A DNA stretch of 5,865 bases from Candidatus Tectimicrobiota bacterium (GTDB lineage: Bacteria > JACPSX01), in the NCBI GenBank assembly GCA_016193065.1, contig JACPSX010000153.1, forward strand, positions 1 to 5,865. The letters run 5' to 3'. The translations under genes and the position numbers were made by a program. The notes below the pieces were generated by a model. The model made no database searches, was not told the origin of the DNA, and was given only the letters and a program-made list of their open reading frames with translations. This document shows, piece by piece, positions 1-5,865 of this stretch. Within the stretch, counting starts at the first letter, position 1. Each line of letters begins with the position of its first letter.

Positions 1-1356
1 CTCGCATCGAAGAAGCTCAACCTGGAGATGTTGATCGAGCGCCGCGCTCGGGCGCAGGAGCGCCGCCTGGTCCCGGAAACGATCGCGCGGTTCATCCGCG
101 AGGCCGCTGAGTACGTCCCGTTTAGCCTGAAAACCGTCTCTCAACTGCCCCACGCATTTGAGCCGGGCCGAACGCCCTCCGTCCTGCGGCGCTACGAGAG
201 AGACCCGGACTGGAAACTTCCAGCGCTTGCAACCAAGTACCCCCGTTGTTCCACGGATCGCGAAACCGCTGAGAAAAACAACCTGGAATGGGTCACCCCG
301 GGTCATCCCCTCTTCGAGGCAGTCCGGCGGCATACCTACCTGCAGGGCCTAGACCCATTCGGGAAGGGAGGGTGCTTCTATTCATTGCAGCACGATAAGC
401 CAGTCCGTATCGACTTCTATAAGGCTCGGGTGGTAGATGGACTTGGGCATGTGACCCACGAGAGGCTGTTTGCCGTGGAAACCTCGGAAGACGGAGAGCC
501 CCGATTACAGGAACCTAGCATGCTCGGGAACTTCACCCCGACCGAACCTCCGGATGCGATTCCCTCTGTTGCGACGGTTCCGGATGTGGGTGCATGGCTG
601 AACGAGCACGCTCTCACACCATTTCTGGAAGAGACCCGCGCTGAGCGCATCGTTGAGGTCGATCGGATTGCATCTCATGTGGAACTATCGCTGACGGAGC
701 TGCTCCAGCGGGCGGACGAGGAAATCGGAAGAGCGGCCGGTGAGGTCGAGCAGAAAGTCTCCGGTGCAGAAGGCCGCCTCGCCTTAGCCGAGACGCGGCA
801 CGCCGACCTTCTGAGCCGCCGGGATCGGCGAAGAAAGGAACTAGAGCAGCAAAGGTCTCTCTCTCTGCAGGCCGTGGAGCTCATTACAAGTGGCCTGATT
901 CTGCCCCATCCGGAGCGCGATACGCCGGAAGTCCAGCGTCTTCGCCCCAACCTGGAAACTGAAGCGATCGCAATGGATATGGTCATGGAATACGAGCGGA
1001 ATCAGGGCCGCCAGGTATATGATGTCCACGAGAAGAACCTAGGCTATGACATCACCAGTCTGGACTTGAATTCCGGCGAGCTCCGACTTATCGAGGTCAA
1101 GGGCCTGGGGGCGGCAAGCGGCACGATTCTTCTAACACCCAACGAATGCCGCGTGGCCGAGGACCGCCGCGATTGTTATTGGCTCTACGTTGTCACCCAC
1201 TGCGGTACGCAACCTCAACTACAGGAACCGATCAAAGACCCAGCCCGCTTCGAGTGGCACGAGGTCACGAAGGTGGCTCACTACTACTTGTCGGTGGACG
1301 CCTTGACGAAACCGATGCAGGTGCGAGAAGATACGCCAAGATACGGGGGACAATAA
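1..1356 (+). CDS. C-terminal part of a large helicase-associated protein with DUF3883 domain (5' end outside window)
   Basis: The frame is open from base 1 and the residues before the first ATG (base 28) read as protein, so this is the 3' part of a longer gene rather than a gene starting at 28. Numbering from that ATG: residues about 1-50 are a basic, charged helical stretch. Residues about 90-160 (TPGHPLFEAV, later DGLGHVTHERLFAVE) match the region that follows the helicase core in SNF2-type helicase/DUF3883 proteins. Residues about 215-285 form a long charged coiled coil. Residues about 320-435 are the DUF3883 domain, with GYDI and then IEVKG, which resembles a PD-(D/E)XK nuclease core, followed by a YWLYVV strand. 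The ATPase motifs would lie upstream and are not seen, so 'helicase' is inferred from family architecture. DISARM drmD-type proteins are one relative, but no other DISARM gene is present. The stop lies one base before the MNT start, implying co-transcription. Confidence 0.85.
   Translation, partial: LASKKLNLEMLIERRARAQERRLVPETIARFIREAAEYVPFSLKTVSQLPHAFEPGRTPSVLRRYERDPDWKLPALATKYPRCSTDRETAEKNNLEWVTPGHPLFEAVRRHTYLQGLDPFGKGGCFYSLQHDKPVRIDFYKARVVDGLGHVTHERLFAVETSEDGEPRLQEPSMLGNFTPTEPPDAIPSVATVPDVGAWLNEHALTPFLEETRAERIVEVDRIASHVELSLTELLQRADEEIGRAAGEVEQKVSGAEGRLALAETRHADLLSRRDRRRKELEQQRSLSLQAVELITSGLILPHPERDTPEVQRLRPNLETEAIAMDMVMEYERNQGRQVYDVHEKNLGYDITSLDLNSGELRLIEVKGLGAASGTILLTPNECRVAEDRRDCYWLYVVTHCGTQPQLQEPIKDPARFEWHEVTKVAHYYLSVDALTKPMQVREDTPRYGGQ
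1345..1350 (+). promoter_or_regulatory. Ribosome binding site of the MNT gene
   Basis: The G-rich stretch GGGGGA lies seven bases before the ATG at 1358 and inside the last codons of the DUF3883 gene. It supports the start at 1358 over the ATG at 1373. Confidence 0.55.
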
Positions 1357-1357
1357 T

Positions 1358-1999
<642 letters not shown>

Positions 2000-2000
2000 T

Positions 2001-2177
2001 CCCCAACAACGCAGACCGGAGGTGGTTAGAGACCCCGCCCGCTTCGAATGGCACGAGGTTATCAAGGTCGCTCACTACTACCTGTCGGTGGACGCGCTGA
2101 GCGGGCCGATGCAAGTGCGGGAGGACTCTACCCTTTATGGCAAAGGCCTCGAGTCTGGTGAAGGAGAGGATAAATGA
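2001..2177 (+). pseudogene. Remnant of a second DUF3883-protein C-terminus
   Basis: In the frame starting at 2001, translation gives PEVVRDPARFEWHEV, then HYYLSVDAL and PMQVRED, ending in TGA at 2175-2177. Across the 32 residues from DPARF to VRED it matches the end of the first gene at 29 positions. At DNA level 78 of 96 bases match (1237-1332 against 2031-2126) with no gaps. Most differences are at third codon positions, so this is a diverged homologue and not a fresh copy. Nothing of the rest of the protein remains: homology starts at about 2016, just after the HEPN stop. The tail after VRED (STLYGKGLESGEGEDK) differs from the first copy. A GTG at 2022 could act as a start, but I regard the piece as a remnant. 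Its stop overlaps the next start as ATGA, which suggests it was the upstream partner of the TIR-like gene. Confidence 0.8.
2161..2166 (+). promoter_or_regulatory. Ribosome binding site of the TIR-like gene
   Basis: AAGGAG lies seven bases before the ATG at 2174, inside the last codons of the DUF3883 remnant. With the ATGA stop/start overlap it indicates translational coupling in the ancestral operon. Confidence 0.7.
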
Positions 2178-2416
2178 TCAAGCGAAGGATATTTATAAGC
2201 TTCGACCATGCCGATACTGACAAAGTAAACGGATTTCTTGGCTTACGGAACATAATGGATGGTTTTGAGTTTTACAACCACAAGCTGGATCATCGAATCA
2301 AGAGCAGCAGAGAGGGACCCGATGGATGGTTGATCCAGATGTGCCACTTGCCGTCAATGATCTGTACGTATTGGTGCCAACGCATTCGCAACGGCGAGAA
2401 ATGTGCACAGGGCTGA
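2174..2416 (+). pseudogene. TIR-like (MTH538/DUF1863, ThsB-like) gene, 3'-truncated
   Basis: The start ATG is fixed by a strong ribosome site and the ATGA overlap with the preceding stop. Residues 1-45 carry the N-terminal signature of the MTH538 TIR-like family: a basic lead, the first beta strand RRIFISFDHADTDKVNGF, then FEFYNHKLDHRIKSS. In that family, which includes the Thoeris protein ThsB, a longer core of about 120 or more residues follows with strands ending in a hydrophobic VLIG-type segment. None of it is here. From about base 2309 the reading frame runs antisense into the end of the minus-strand cassette gene remnant, so the last 35 residues are not TIR sequence. The 80-residue product is therefore unlikely to work. 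TIR-like family assignment is from motif resemblance over a short stretch, so moderate confidence. Truncation is strongly supported by the junction. Confidence 0.72.
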
Positions 2417-2909
2417 ACAGAACGTGCTAGGCTCGCCCAAAATGAATCCCACGACTCACCCCACAACCCTGTAATGGACACCTGCGGCCATACCTTTGCC
2501 TCAAGATGCTTTCTGAGTTCACCAGCGCTTAGTCGTTCTTCGTTCCACTGATTCAACAGACGGACTTTATCGAGATCGTGGGAGATCCCAAGGGCCACAA
2601 GAGACAGCGCCTCAACGGCATCGCGCAGAAGACCCACGGCAACTGCGTGAGCACCGCCCTCATTAAGCCAGACGAGAGAGCCGGACGCTCTCAAGACAGT
2701 GCTTGCCAGTATAGTGCGGGATAAACTGCAACTGCAAATCGGACACAGGCGGTTGGTCGGCCCAAGTACCGCGTATAGTGCGGGATAAACTGCAACTGCA
2801 AATCGGACACAGGCGGTTGGTCGGCCCAAGTACCGCGTACGACGGATTGGAGCTCAACGTTTAGAGGCTCGTGCGTCTTCTTCCAATAATCCGGGTCTCC
2901 CTTTGGCAT
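2290..2909 (-). pseudogene. Broken integron-cassette gene of unknown function (tandem insertion plus 3' truncation)
   Basis: ATG at 2909 has GAGG (2918-2915) five bases upstream and lies 22 bases after the attC end, normal for a cassette. The first 24 codons read MPKGDPDYWKKTHEPLNVEL, then QSVV. Two identical 64-bp units (2710-2837) follow and shift the frame by two; the frame entered from the start ends in the bases after the insert. If the 128 bases are removed, QSVV joins cleanly to LASTVLRASGSLVWLNEGG and runs on through HAVAVGLLRDAVEAL, a charged stretch, VWP, then GLWGESWDSFWASLARSVQP. This looks like a soluble helical protein of a family I recall only as hypothetical, so I assign no function. 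Homology-like sequence ends near HIWINHPSG (about 2318). The last residues up to the stop at 2290 are antisense TIR-like gene. Expected C-terminal sequence and the cassette's own attC are gone. Confidence 0.75.
2710..2837 (-). repeat. Two perfect tandem copies of a 64-bp unit inside a cassette gene
   Basis: Copies 2710-2773 and 2774-2837 are identical over all 64 bases. The edges are ambiguous by up to three bases, because the flanks share G on the left and TA on the right. The unit contains a short internal direct repeat (CTGCAA twice) and a small inverted repeat (TTGG, five bases, CCAA). It has no stop codon in any of the three minus-strand frames. The insertion is flanked by TA on both sides, but I see no convincing terminal inverted repeats. 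Confidence 0.95.
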
Positions 2910-2931
2910 GATGTCCTCACATGATCCTGCG

Positions 2932-3033
2932 GCCCAACGCCGGCCGTAACCCGCGGCGGGCGCGAAACGTGCGCCATGAGCACAGCCGCCGCATGTGGGA
3001 ACGCACGCCGTCGGGTTCACGGCCTTGTTAGCT
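2932..3033 (-). other. attC: Integron attC site at the end of the helicase-nuclease cassette
   Basis: Read on the minus strand the site runs from R'' AGCTAAC (3033-3027) to R' GTTGGGC (2938-2932), about 102 bases. The arms fold: 3024-3006 pairs with 2958-2942 over 17 base pairs, leaving exactly two bulged bases (G and A) in the first arm. Bulged bases in one arm are the feature by which integron integrases recognise folded attC. The GTTGGGC end fits the GTTRRRY consensus. The site lies 43 bases after the helicase gene stop, the usual position. A central region with partial further pairing accounts for the length. Confidence 0.85.
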
Positions 3034-3076
3034 TGCCTGATGTGCACCTTCAGTTTCTGTGACTGCATCGTTCACT

Positions 3077-5560
3077 TCACGATTCTGACCGTCCGCGTCT
3101 CTTCTCGTAGGTGATCAAGACCCGCGTAGCGCAAGCACCTGGATGATGCTTGACCTCGGCTCCTGTGAAGACACTGAAGATCCAACCGAGTTCGGTCAGC
3201 TTGTTGCGCTGCCGCCAGTCCTTCTGCCAGCGATCGGGGCGGAGATGCCATTCGGCTCCATCGCAGTACACGGCGTACCGCAGCTCCGGAAAGGCGAAAT
3301 CAGCTCGGGTCACCAGGTGTCCCCCTTCGTCGCGGATCTCGTACTGGGTTACAACCTCCGCTAAGGCCTCGTGCTCGCGCATCGCAGCGAGGAGGGCTTC
3401 TTCGACCGGCGATTCGCACTCCCAGATCCGGGCCGGGGCGGGTATCGGCGCAGCCACCGTGACTTGCCGGCTAGGCTGCGTCCGAACCACCAGGTCCCAC
3501 AGCAACGGGTTGTGTTCGGGGCGAGCAACGCGTTGAAACCATGCTCGATCCGCGATGATGACAACCTTCCCGCGGGCGCGCGTGATTGCCACGTTCACAA
3601 GCCTGAGCCCTACATCTCCACGGAGTAAAGCCCCGAGCTCCGTCCTGCCCACGCCGTCTACGACGTCGAAAACCACGCAGTCCGCGTCGCTTCCCTGAAA
3701 CTGATGAACCGTACCCGCTTCAATTCGTCTGTAGGCGGGGTTCTCGGACCGCGCTTCGTGGCGAAGCCACTTTCTGAGAAGTCTGACCTGTGCTCGGTAG
3801 GGTGCAATGATCGCAATGGAAAGGTCCTGCTGCGCCTCGCCGACAGCGGCACAGGCAACTTCCATTGCAAGTTCGGCGGAAACAACGTTCCGCCAACTTT
3901 CGTGCGCCCTCTCACAGCGCGCGGCCAAGGCCGAAGTTTCGAGGAGCACTACGGACTCCCCCCGGCGAGGGGGAAGGTCCCTCAGCCACTCAAGGTCCGT
4001 TTCGTTGACGCCGCTGGAGACGTGAGGGTAGAGCGTCTGAACGCGCGCCCAGATTCCGGCGCAGCATCGTCGCTGCGCGTCGATGCGGGTTAGTCGATTG
4101 TCCGACAAGCGAATCGTCCTTGCCTCACCCTCGCCCTGTGAAATACCGGCCTTCTCGAAGATGTCCCGCCCCATCCACTCGATGGTTGGTGGCGAGCCCC
4201 CGTGTGACTCGAAGACCGGGCCAAGCTGACGCGGGTCTCCCGCTAGCAAGAACCGAGAGCGCGCGAGAGAGCCGAGAAATGCGCACTGGGCCGGGGGCAC
4301 CATGGTGACTTCATCAACCAACACGCTGGACCATGCTATGTCACTGATGGGGTTTGCTTCAGAGCTGAGATAGGCCAGCGTGCTCGTCGTGAAGACGACG
4401 GCACTTTGACGGATGTGTGCCTGAATGGCACCGCGAAGCTCCTCTTGGACGGTAAGAAGCTCGGCACGAAGGGTGGCGAGCTTCTCCTCCGGTTCCTGCC
4501 TTCGTTCTGCCTCGTGGATTCGCCGAGAAAGCTCCTTCACGGCGGTCGTCAACTCATTGAGATTCTCCGGGCCTAGCAATTCGGGCCGATCCATTACCTC
4601 TGGCTTCCGTGGGTAACCGAAGCGAAGGATTCGTCGATCGGCAAGGTAAGCCTGGAGAGTGCTTGCGCCGTCACAGTGCAGCAGAAACTGCAGGACAGCG
4701 ACGTCCACGGCGCGGTTGGAGGGAGCGACAACTAAGTGTTGTTCGTTTGGCGCGTGTTGAAGGAGCCCGGCCACAAGGCGGCCTATGGCGTAGGTCTTAC
4801 CGGCTCCCGGCGGCCCCCACAGGAATCTCGCCCACGGCGTAGGGAGACCGGCGAGCCGGTCAGCTAGCGCGATGGCATCATAGTCACACAGCGAGTCTCC
4901 GGGGGGCTGAACCGCGCCGTTCAGGAGCCTCCGGGCCAGCGGAGGCATCTCAGGAAGCCCAGCGAGCCGCGTCGCGAGCGAATGCAACAGGAAGGCGCGG
5001 TCGACCTGAAGAACACCTGGCACGCAATCTGGAAAGATTTCGTTCTGCAACGCGAGATAGACTGCGGCGCCGTCAGGCTCCTGCCCAACCACCTTGCCAC
5101 TGGTTCGCCAGCCACTTGGGGAGCGGAAGGTGACCGGGGTGTCGGTGGCGAAGGTCTCCTCTGAATCCACGAACAGCGCCTGGACAACTCGAGGGCCTAC
5201 ATGCGCACCTCGACTGACAGACTGGACGTGGAATGTGAGGGGTCTCAGAGTCGAGGCATACTCCTTGACAGCGTTGGCGATCTGGATGGTCACCTTCTCC
5301 GGGGGGACGGGAATTGTCGCAAGCCGATGGTAAACCTCCCACCCATGCGGGCTGAGTCTCACAACTCGCTCGTTCTTGCTGAAGAGCTGTGTCGCGTCCG
5401 GCAAGTCAGCCAACGCCTTGACGAGCTGTGTGAACTCCTCCGAACCCTCGAGCCTCCTGGCAACGCGCGCCCAGGGAACCCATCCATCCCTCGTAGTGGC
5501 CCCAAGCTCGGCGACGGCCCGAAGAAGGCGGAGAACGTCTTCTGTGATGGGGGTAGACAT
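3077..5560 (-). CDS. Superfamily-1 (UPF1/DNA2-like) helicase with C-terminal Vsr/DUF559-like nuclease domain
   Basis: I prefer the ATG at 5560 (827 aa), with AGGA at 5568-5565; the GTG at 5563 would add one residue. Residues are numbered from the GTG. A winged-helix-like N-terminus (about 5-82) and a beta-rich segment (about 90-195) precede the motor. Helicase motifs in order: Walker A GPPGAGKT (250-257), APSNRAVD (280-287), a coiled-coil insertion (about 337-384), Walker B DEVT (417-420), GDPRQLGP (442-449), AQRRC (496-500) where relatives have QYRM, APYRAQ (587-592), TVHQFQG (618-624) and VAITRAR (658-664). The C-terminus (about 717-812) looks like the Vsr/DUF559/MTES_1575 nuclease fold: SPVEEAL, RADFAFP (D755), YCDGAEWH (D768, E771, H773), then a basic helix and LGW. 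All motor motifs and likely nuclease residues are intact. It is shorter than the large DUF4011-type helicases with a similar nuclease domain. It is the only gene of its cassette. An antiviral, DNA-processing role is plausible but inferred. Confidence 0.93.
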   Translation of the reverse strand: MSTPITEDVLRLLRAVAELGATTRDGWVPWARVARRLEGSEEFTQLVKALADLPDATQLFSKNERVVRLSPHGWEVYHRLATIPVPPEKVTIQIANAVKEYASTLRPLTFHVQSVSRGAHVGPRVVQALFVDSEETFATDTPVTFRSPSGWRTSGKVVGQEPDGAAVYLALQNEIFPDCVPGVLQVDRAFLLHSLATRLAGLPEMPPLARRLLNGAVQPPGDSLCDYDAIALADRLAGLPTPWARFLWGPPGAGKTYAIGRLVAGLLQHAPNEQHLVVAPSNRAVDVAVLQFLLHCDGASTLQAYLADRRILRFGYPRKPEVMDRPELLGPENLNELTTAVKELSRRIHEAERRQEPEEKLATLRAELLTVQEELRGAIQAHIRQSAVVFTTSTLAYLSSEANPISDIAWSSVLVDEVTMVPPAQCAFLGSLARSRFLLAGDPRQLGPVFESHGGSPPTIEWMGRDIFEKAGISQGEGEARTIRLSDNRLTRIDAQRRCCAGIWARVQTLYPHVSSGVNETDLEWLRDLPPRRGESVVLLETSALAARCERAHESWRNVVSAELAMEVACAAVGEAQQDLSIAIIAPYRAQVRLLRKWLRHEARSENPAYRRIEAGTVHQFQGSDADCVVFDVVDGVGRTELGALLRGDVGLRLVNVAITRARGKVVIIADRAWFQRVARPEHNPLLWDLVVRTQPSRQVTVAAPIPAPARIWECESPVEEALLAAMREHEALAEVVTQYEIRDEGGHLVTRADFAFPELRYAVYCDGAEWHLRPDRWQKDWRQRNKLTELGWIFSVFTGAEVKHHPGACATRVLITYEKRRGRSES

Positions 5561-5563
5561 CAC

Positions 5564-5634
5564 ATCCTACTCAATCTCAATCATGAGGCGGCGTCCCCGG
5601 AGATGGCGCGTAATCGCCACGTGCGTCGTGGGCA
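5564..5634 (-). promoter_or_regulatory. Leader of the helicase cassette, no clear promoter
   Basis: This stretch lies between the attC core and the start codon. It holds a 5-bp inverted repeat TGGCG/CGCCA with a six-base loop, a direct repeat GATTGA GATTGA near the start, and the AGGA ribosome site. I see no convincing -35/-10 pair, so expression probably depends on upstream array transcription. A weak match is noted at 5737-5745. Confidence 0.3.
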
Positions 5635-5703
5635 AGCTAACGCGCACGTTGACCGGCCGCGGCGAGCGAAGGCGAGCCAGCGGTCCAGTCGAACGTGTTG
5701 TTC
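5635..5703 (-). other. attC: Integron attC site upstream of the helicase-nuclease cassette
   Basis: On the minus strand the site ends in R' GTTAGCT (5641-5635). The arms 5696-5677 and 5662-5646 pair as ACGTT, GAC, GG, CCGC, GG with single bulged bases C, A and T in the first arm and one C/T mismatch, leaving a 14-base loop. The R'' box is imperfect (GAACAAC at 5703-5697, or CTTGAAC three bases further out), so the outer edge is uncertain by about three bases. The arm pattern with bulges on one side and the 11-base match of its R' flank to the R'' flank of the next attC support the call. Confidence 0.72.
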
Positions 5704-5863
5704 AAGTAAGCCGCTTCGCGGCAGCGTGATCTTCCCATTGTAACAAACTTCCTTCCTCCTGCCGCCAAAAAACTCTGTAAAGGGCTTCCCGTACCCGCCG
5801 GTGATCTGCTTTCCTTCTCCTAGTCCACCCCGTCAACGGACCCCTCAAACCCCCAGAGAAGGA
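5702..5863 (-). CDS. Possible C-terminal end of the preceding cassette gene (partial, low confidence)
   Basis: One minus-strand frame is open from the window edge for 53 codons and stops with TGA at 5704-5702, inside the first box of the attC, a common place for a cassette gene to end. The translation is basic (TRRRKADHRRVREALYRVFW, then QEEGSL and AAAKRLT). The other two minus frames stop early. I recognise no family, and codon bias is weak (AGG, AGA, AAA mix with GC-rich codons), so the frame could be open by chance. Confidence 0.28.
   Translation of the reverse strand, partial: SFSGGLRGPLTGWTRRRKADHRRVREALYRVFWRQEEGSLLQWEDHAAAKRLT
5737..5745 (-). promoter_or_regulatory. Weak extended -10-like element reading towards the helicase cassette
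   Basis: On the minus strand TGTTACAAT is a one-mismatch match to an extended -10 (TGnTATAAT). No -35 match is seen at 16-18 bases upstream. It lies before the attC, so it could transcribe the cassette from outside, but a match this short can arise by chance. Confidence 0.2.
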
Positions 5864-5865
5864 GA

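Larger units (their letters stand above)
2938..5640 (-). mobile_element. Integron gene cassette carrying the helicase-nuclease gene (about 2.7 kb)
   Basis: The boundaries follow the G/TT recombination point in the GTT of each attC: the cassette starts at T5640 on the minus strand and ends at G2938, 2703 bases. Its first bases TTAGCTTGCC, with the preceding G, are the exact reverse complement of GGCAAGCTAAC at the R'' end of the downstream attC (11 bases; plus-strand positions 5631-5641 and 3027-3037). In a circular cassette these would pair as one complete attC, which is what an intact cassette predicts. The cassette holds a single gene with a 71-base leader and a 43-base gap before its attC. 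Most cassettes are around 1 kb or less, so this one is unusually large. The integrase gene and attI are not in the window. Confidence 0.78.

Noticed and set aside
2174-2416. Thoeris system
   Set aside because: Only the first 45 residues of a ThsB-like protein remain, and there is no ThsA partner in the window.
2710-2837. 64-bp tandem units as a minimal CRISPR array
   Set aside because: The whole unit is identical in both copies, with no variable spacer, and it lies inside a coding region. It is a tandem duplication.
2709-2839. Transposon-type (TA-duplicating) mini-element
   Set aside because: TA flanks both ends, but no convincing terminal inverted repeats were found and the edges are ambiguous. 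Kept only as an alternative.
2691-3068. Minus-strand open frame of 125 codons starting upstream of the attC
   Set aside because: Its first part is a translation of the attC and its last part is the frame broken by the tandem units. Only the part from 2909 is a gene start.
3704-4093. Plus-strand open frame of 129 codons
   Set aside because: It is antisense to conserved helicase motifs, a shadow frame in GC-rich DNA.
5710-5722. Short perfect hairpin GCCGC-TTC-GCGGC as a terminator
   Set aside because: No U-run follows on either strand and the stem is only five pairs. It may be an outer part of the attC region or chance.
5201-5743. Plus-strand open frame of 180 codons
   Set aside because: It lies antisense to the N-terminal region of the helicase and to the attC. 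Its sequence shows no domain, and the minus-strand gene explains the region.

Overview
This is an accessory (defence-island-like) window from a moderately GC-rich bacterium. An environmental proteobacterium is my best guess, because of the codon use and the integron attC sites, but nothing in the window fixes the taxon. No rRNA, tRNA, CRISPR array, integron integrase or transposase gene is visible.

Left part, plus strand (1-2177+): the window opens inside the C-terminal half of a large helicase-type protein ending in a DUF3883 (NO VEIN C-terminal-like) domain. A minimal nucleotidyltransferase (MNT) gene follows one base after its stop. Next comes its expected HEPN partner, which is broken by an internal deletion and a frame change. 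Directly behind lies a second, diverged remnant of a DUF3883 C-terminus. Its stop overlaps (ATGA) the start of a TIR-like (MTH538/DUF1863, ThsB-like) gene that is cut off after about 45 codons. The order reads as a chimera of two related helicase-associated defence operons, now partly decayed.

Right part, minus strand (5865 down to about 2315): a fragment of an integron cassette array. A 2.48-kb gene for a compact superfamily-1 (UPF1/DNA2-like) helicase with a C-terminal Vsr/DUF559-like nuclease domain sits between two attC sites. The first bases of the cassette (TTAGCT...) are exactly complementary to the R'' box of the attC at its own end, and the match extends over 11 bp. This is the signature of an intact cassette, here about 2.7 kb, which is large for this element class. 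The next cassette gene begins 22 bases after the second attC. It is broken by two identical 64-bp tandem units placed after codon 24 and has lost its 3' end.

The two parts meet at about 2309-2318, where the truncated TIR-like gene and the truncated cassette gene are joined tail to tail. The genes that look intact are the partial DUF3883 protein, the MNT and the helicase-nuclease; the rest are remnants. A defence role for the helicase-nuclease is inference from its domains and setting.
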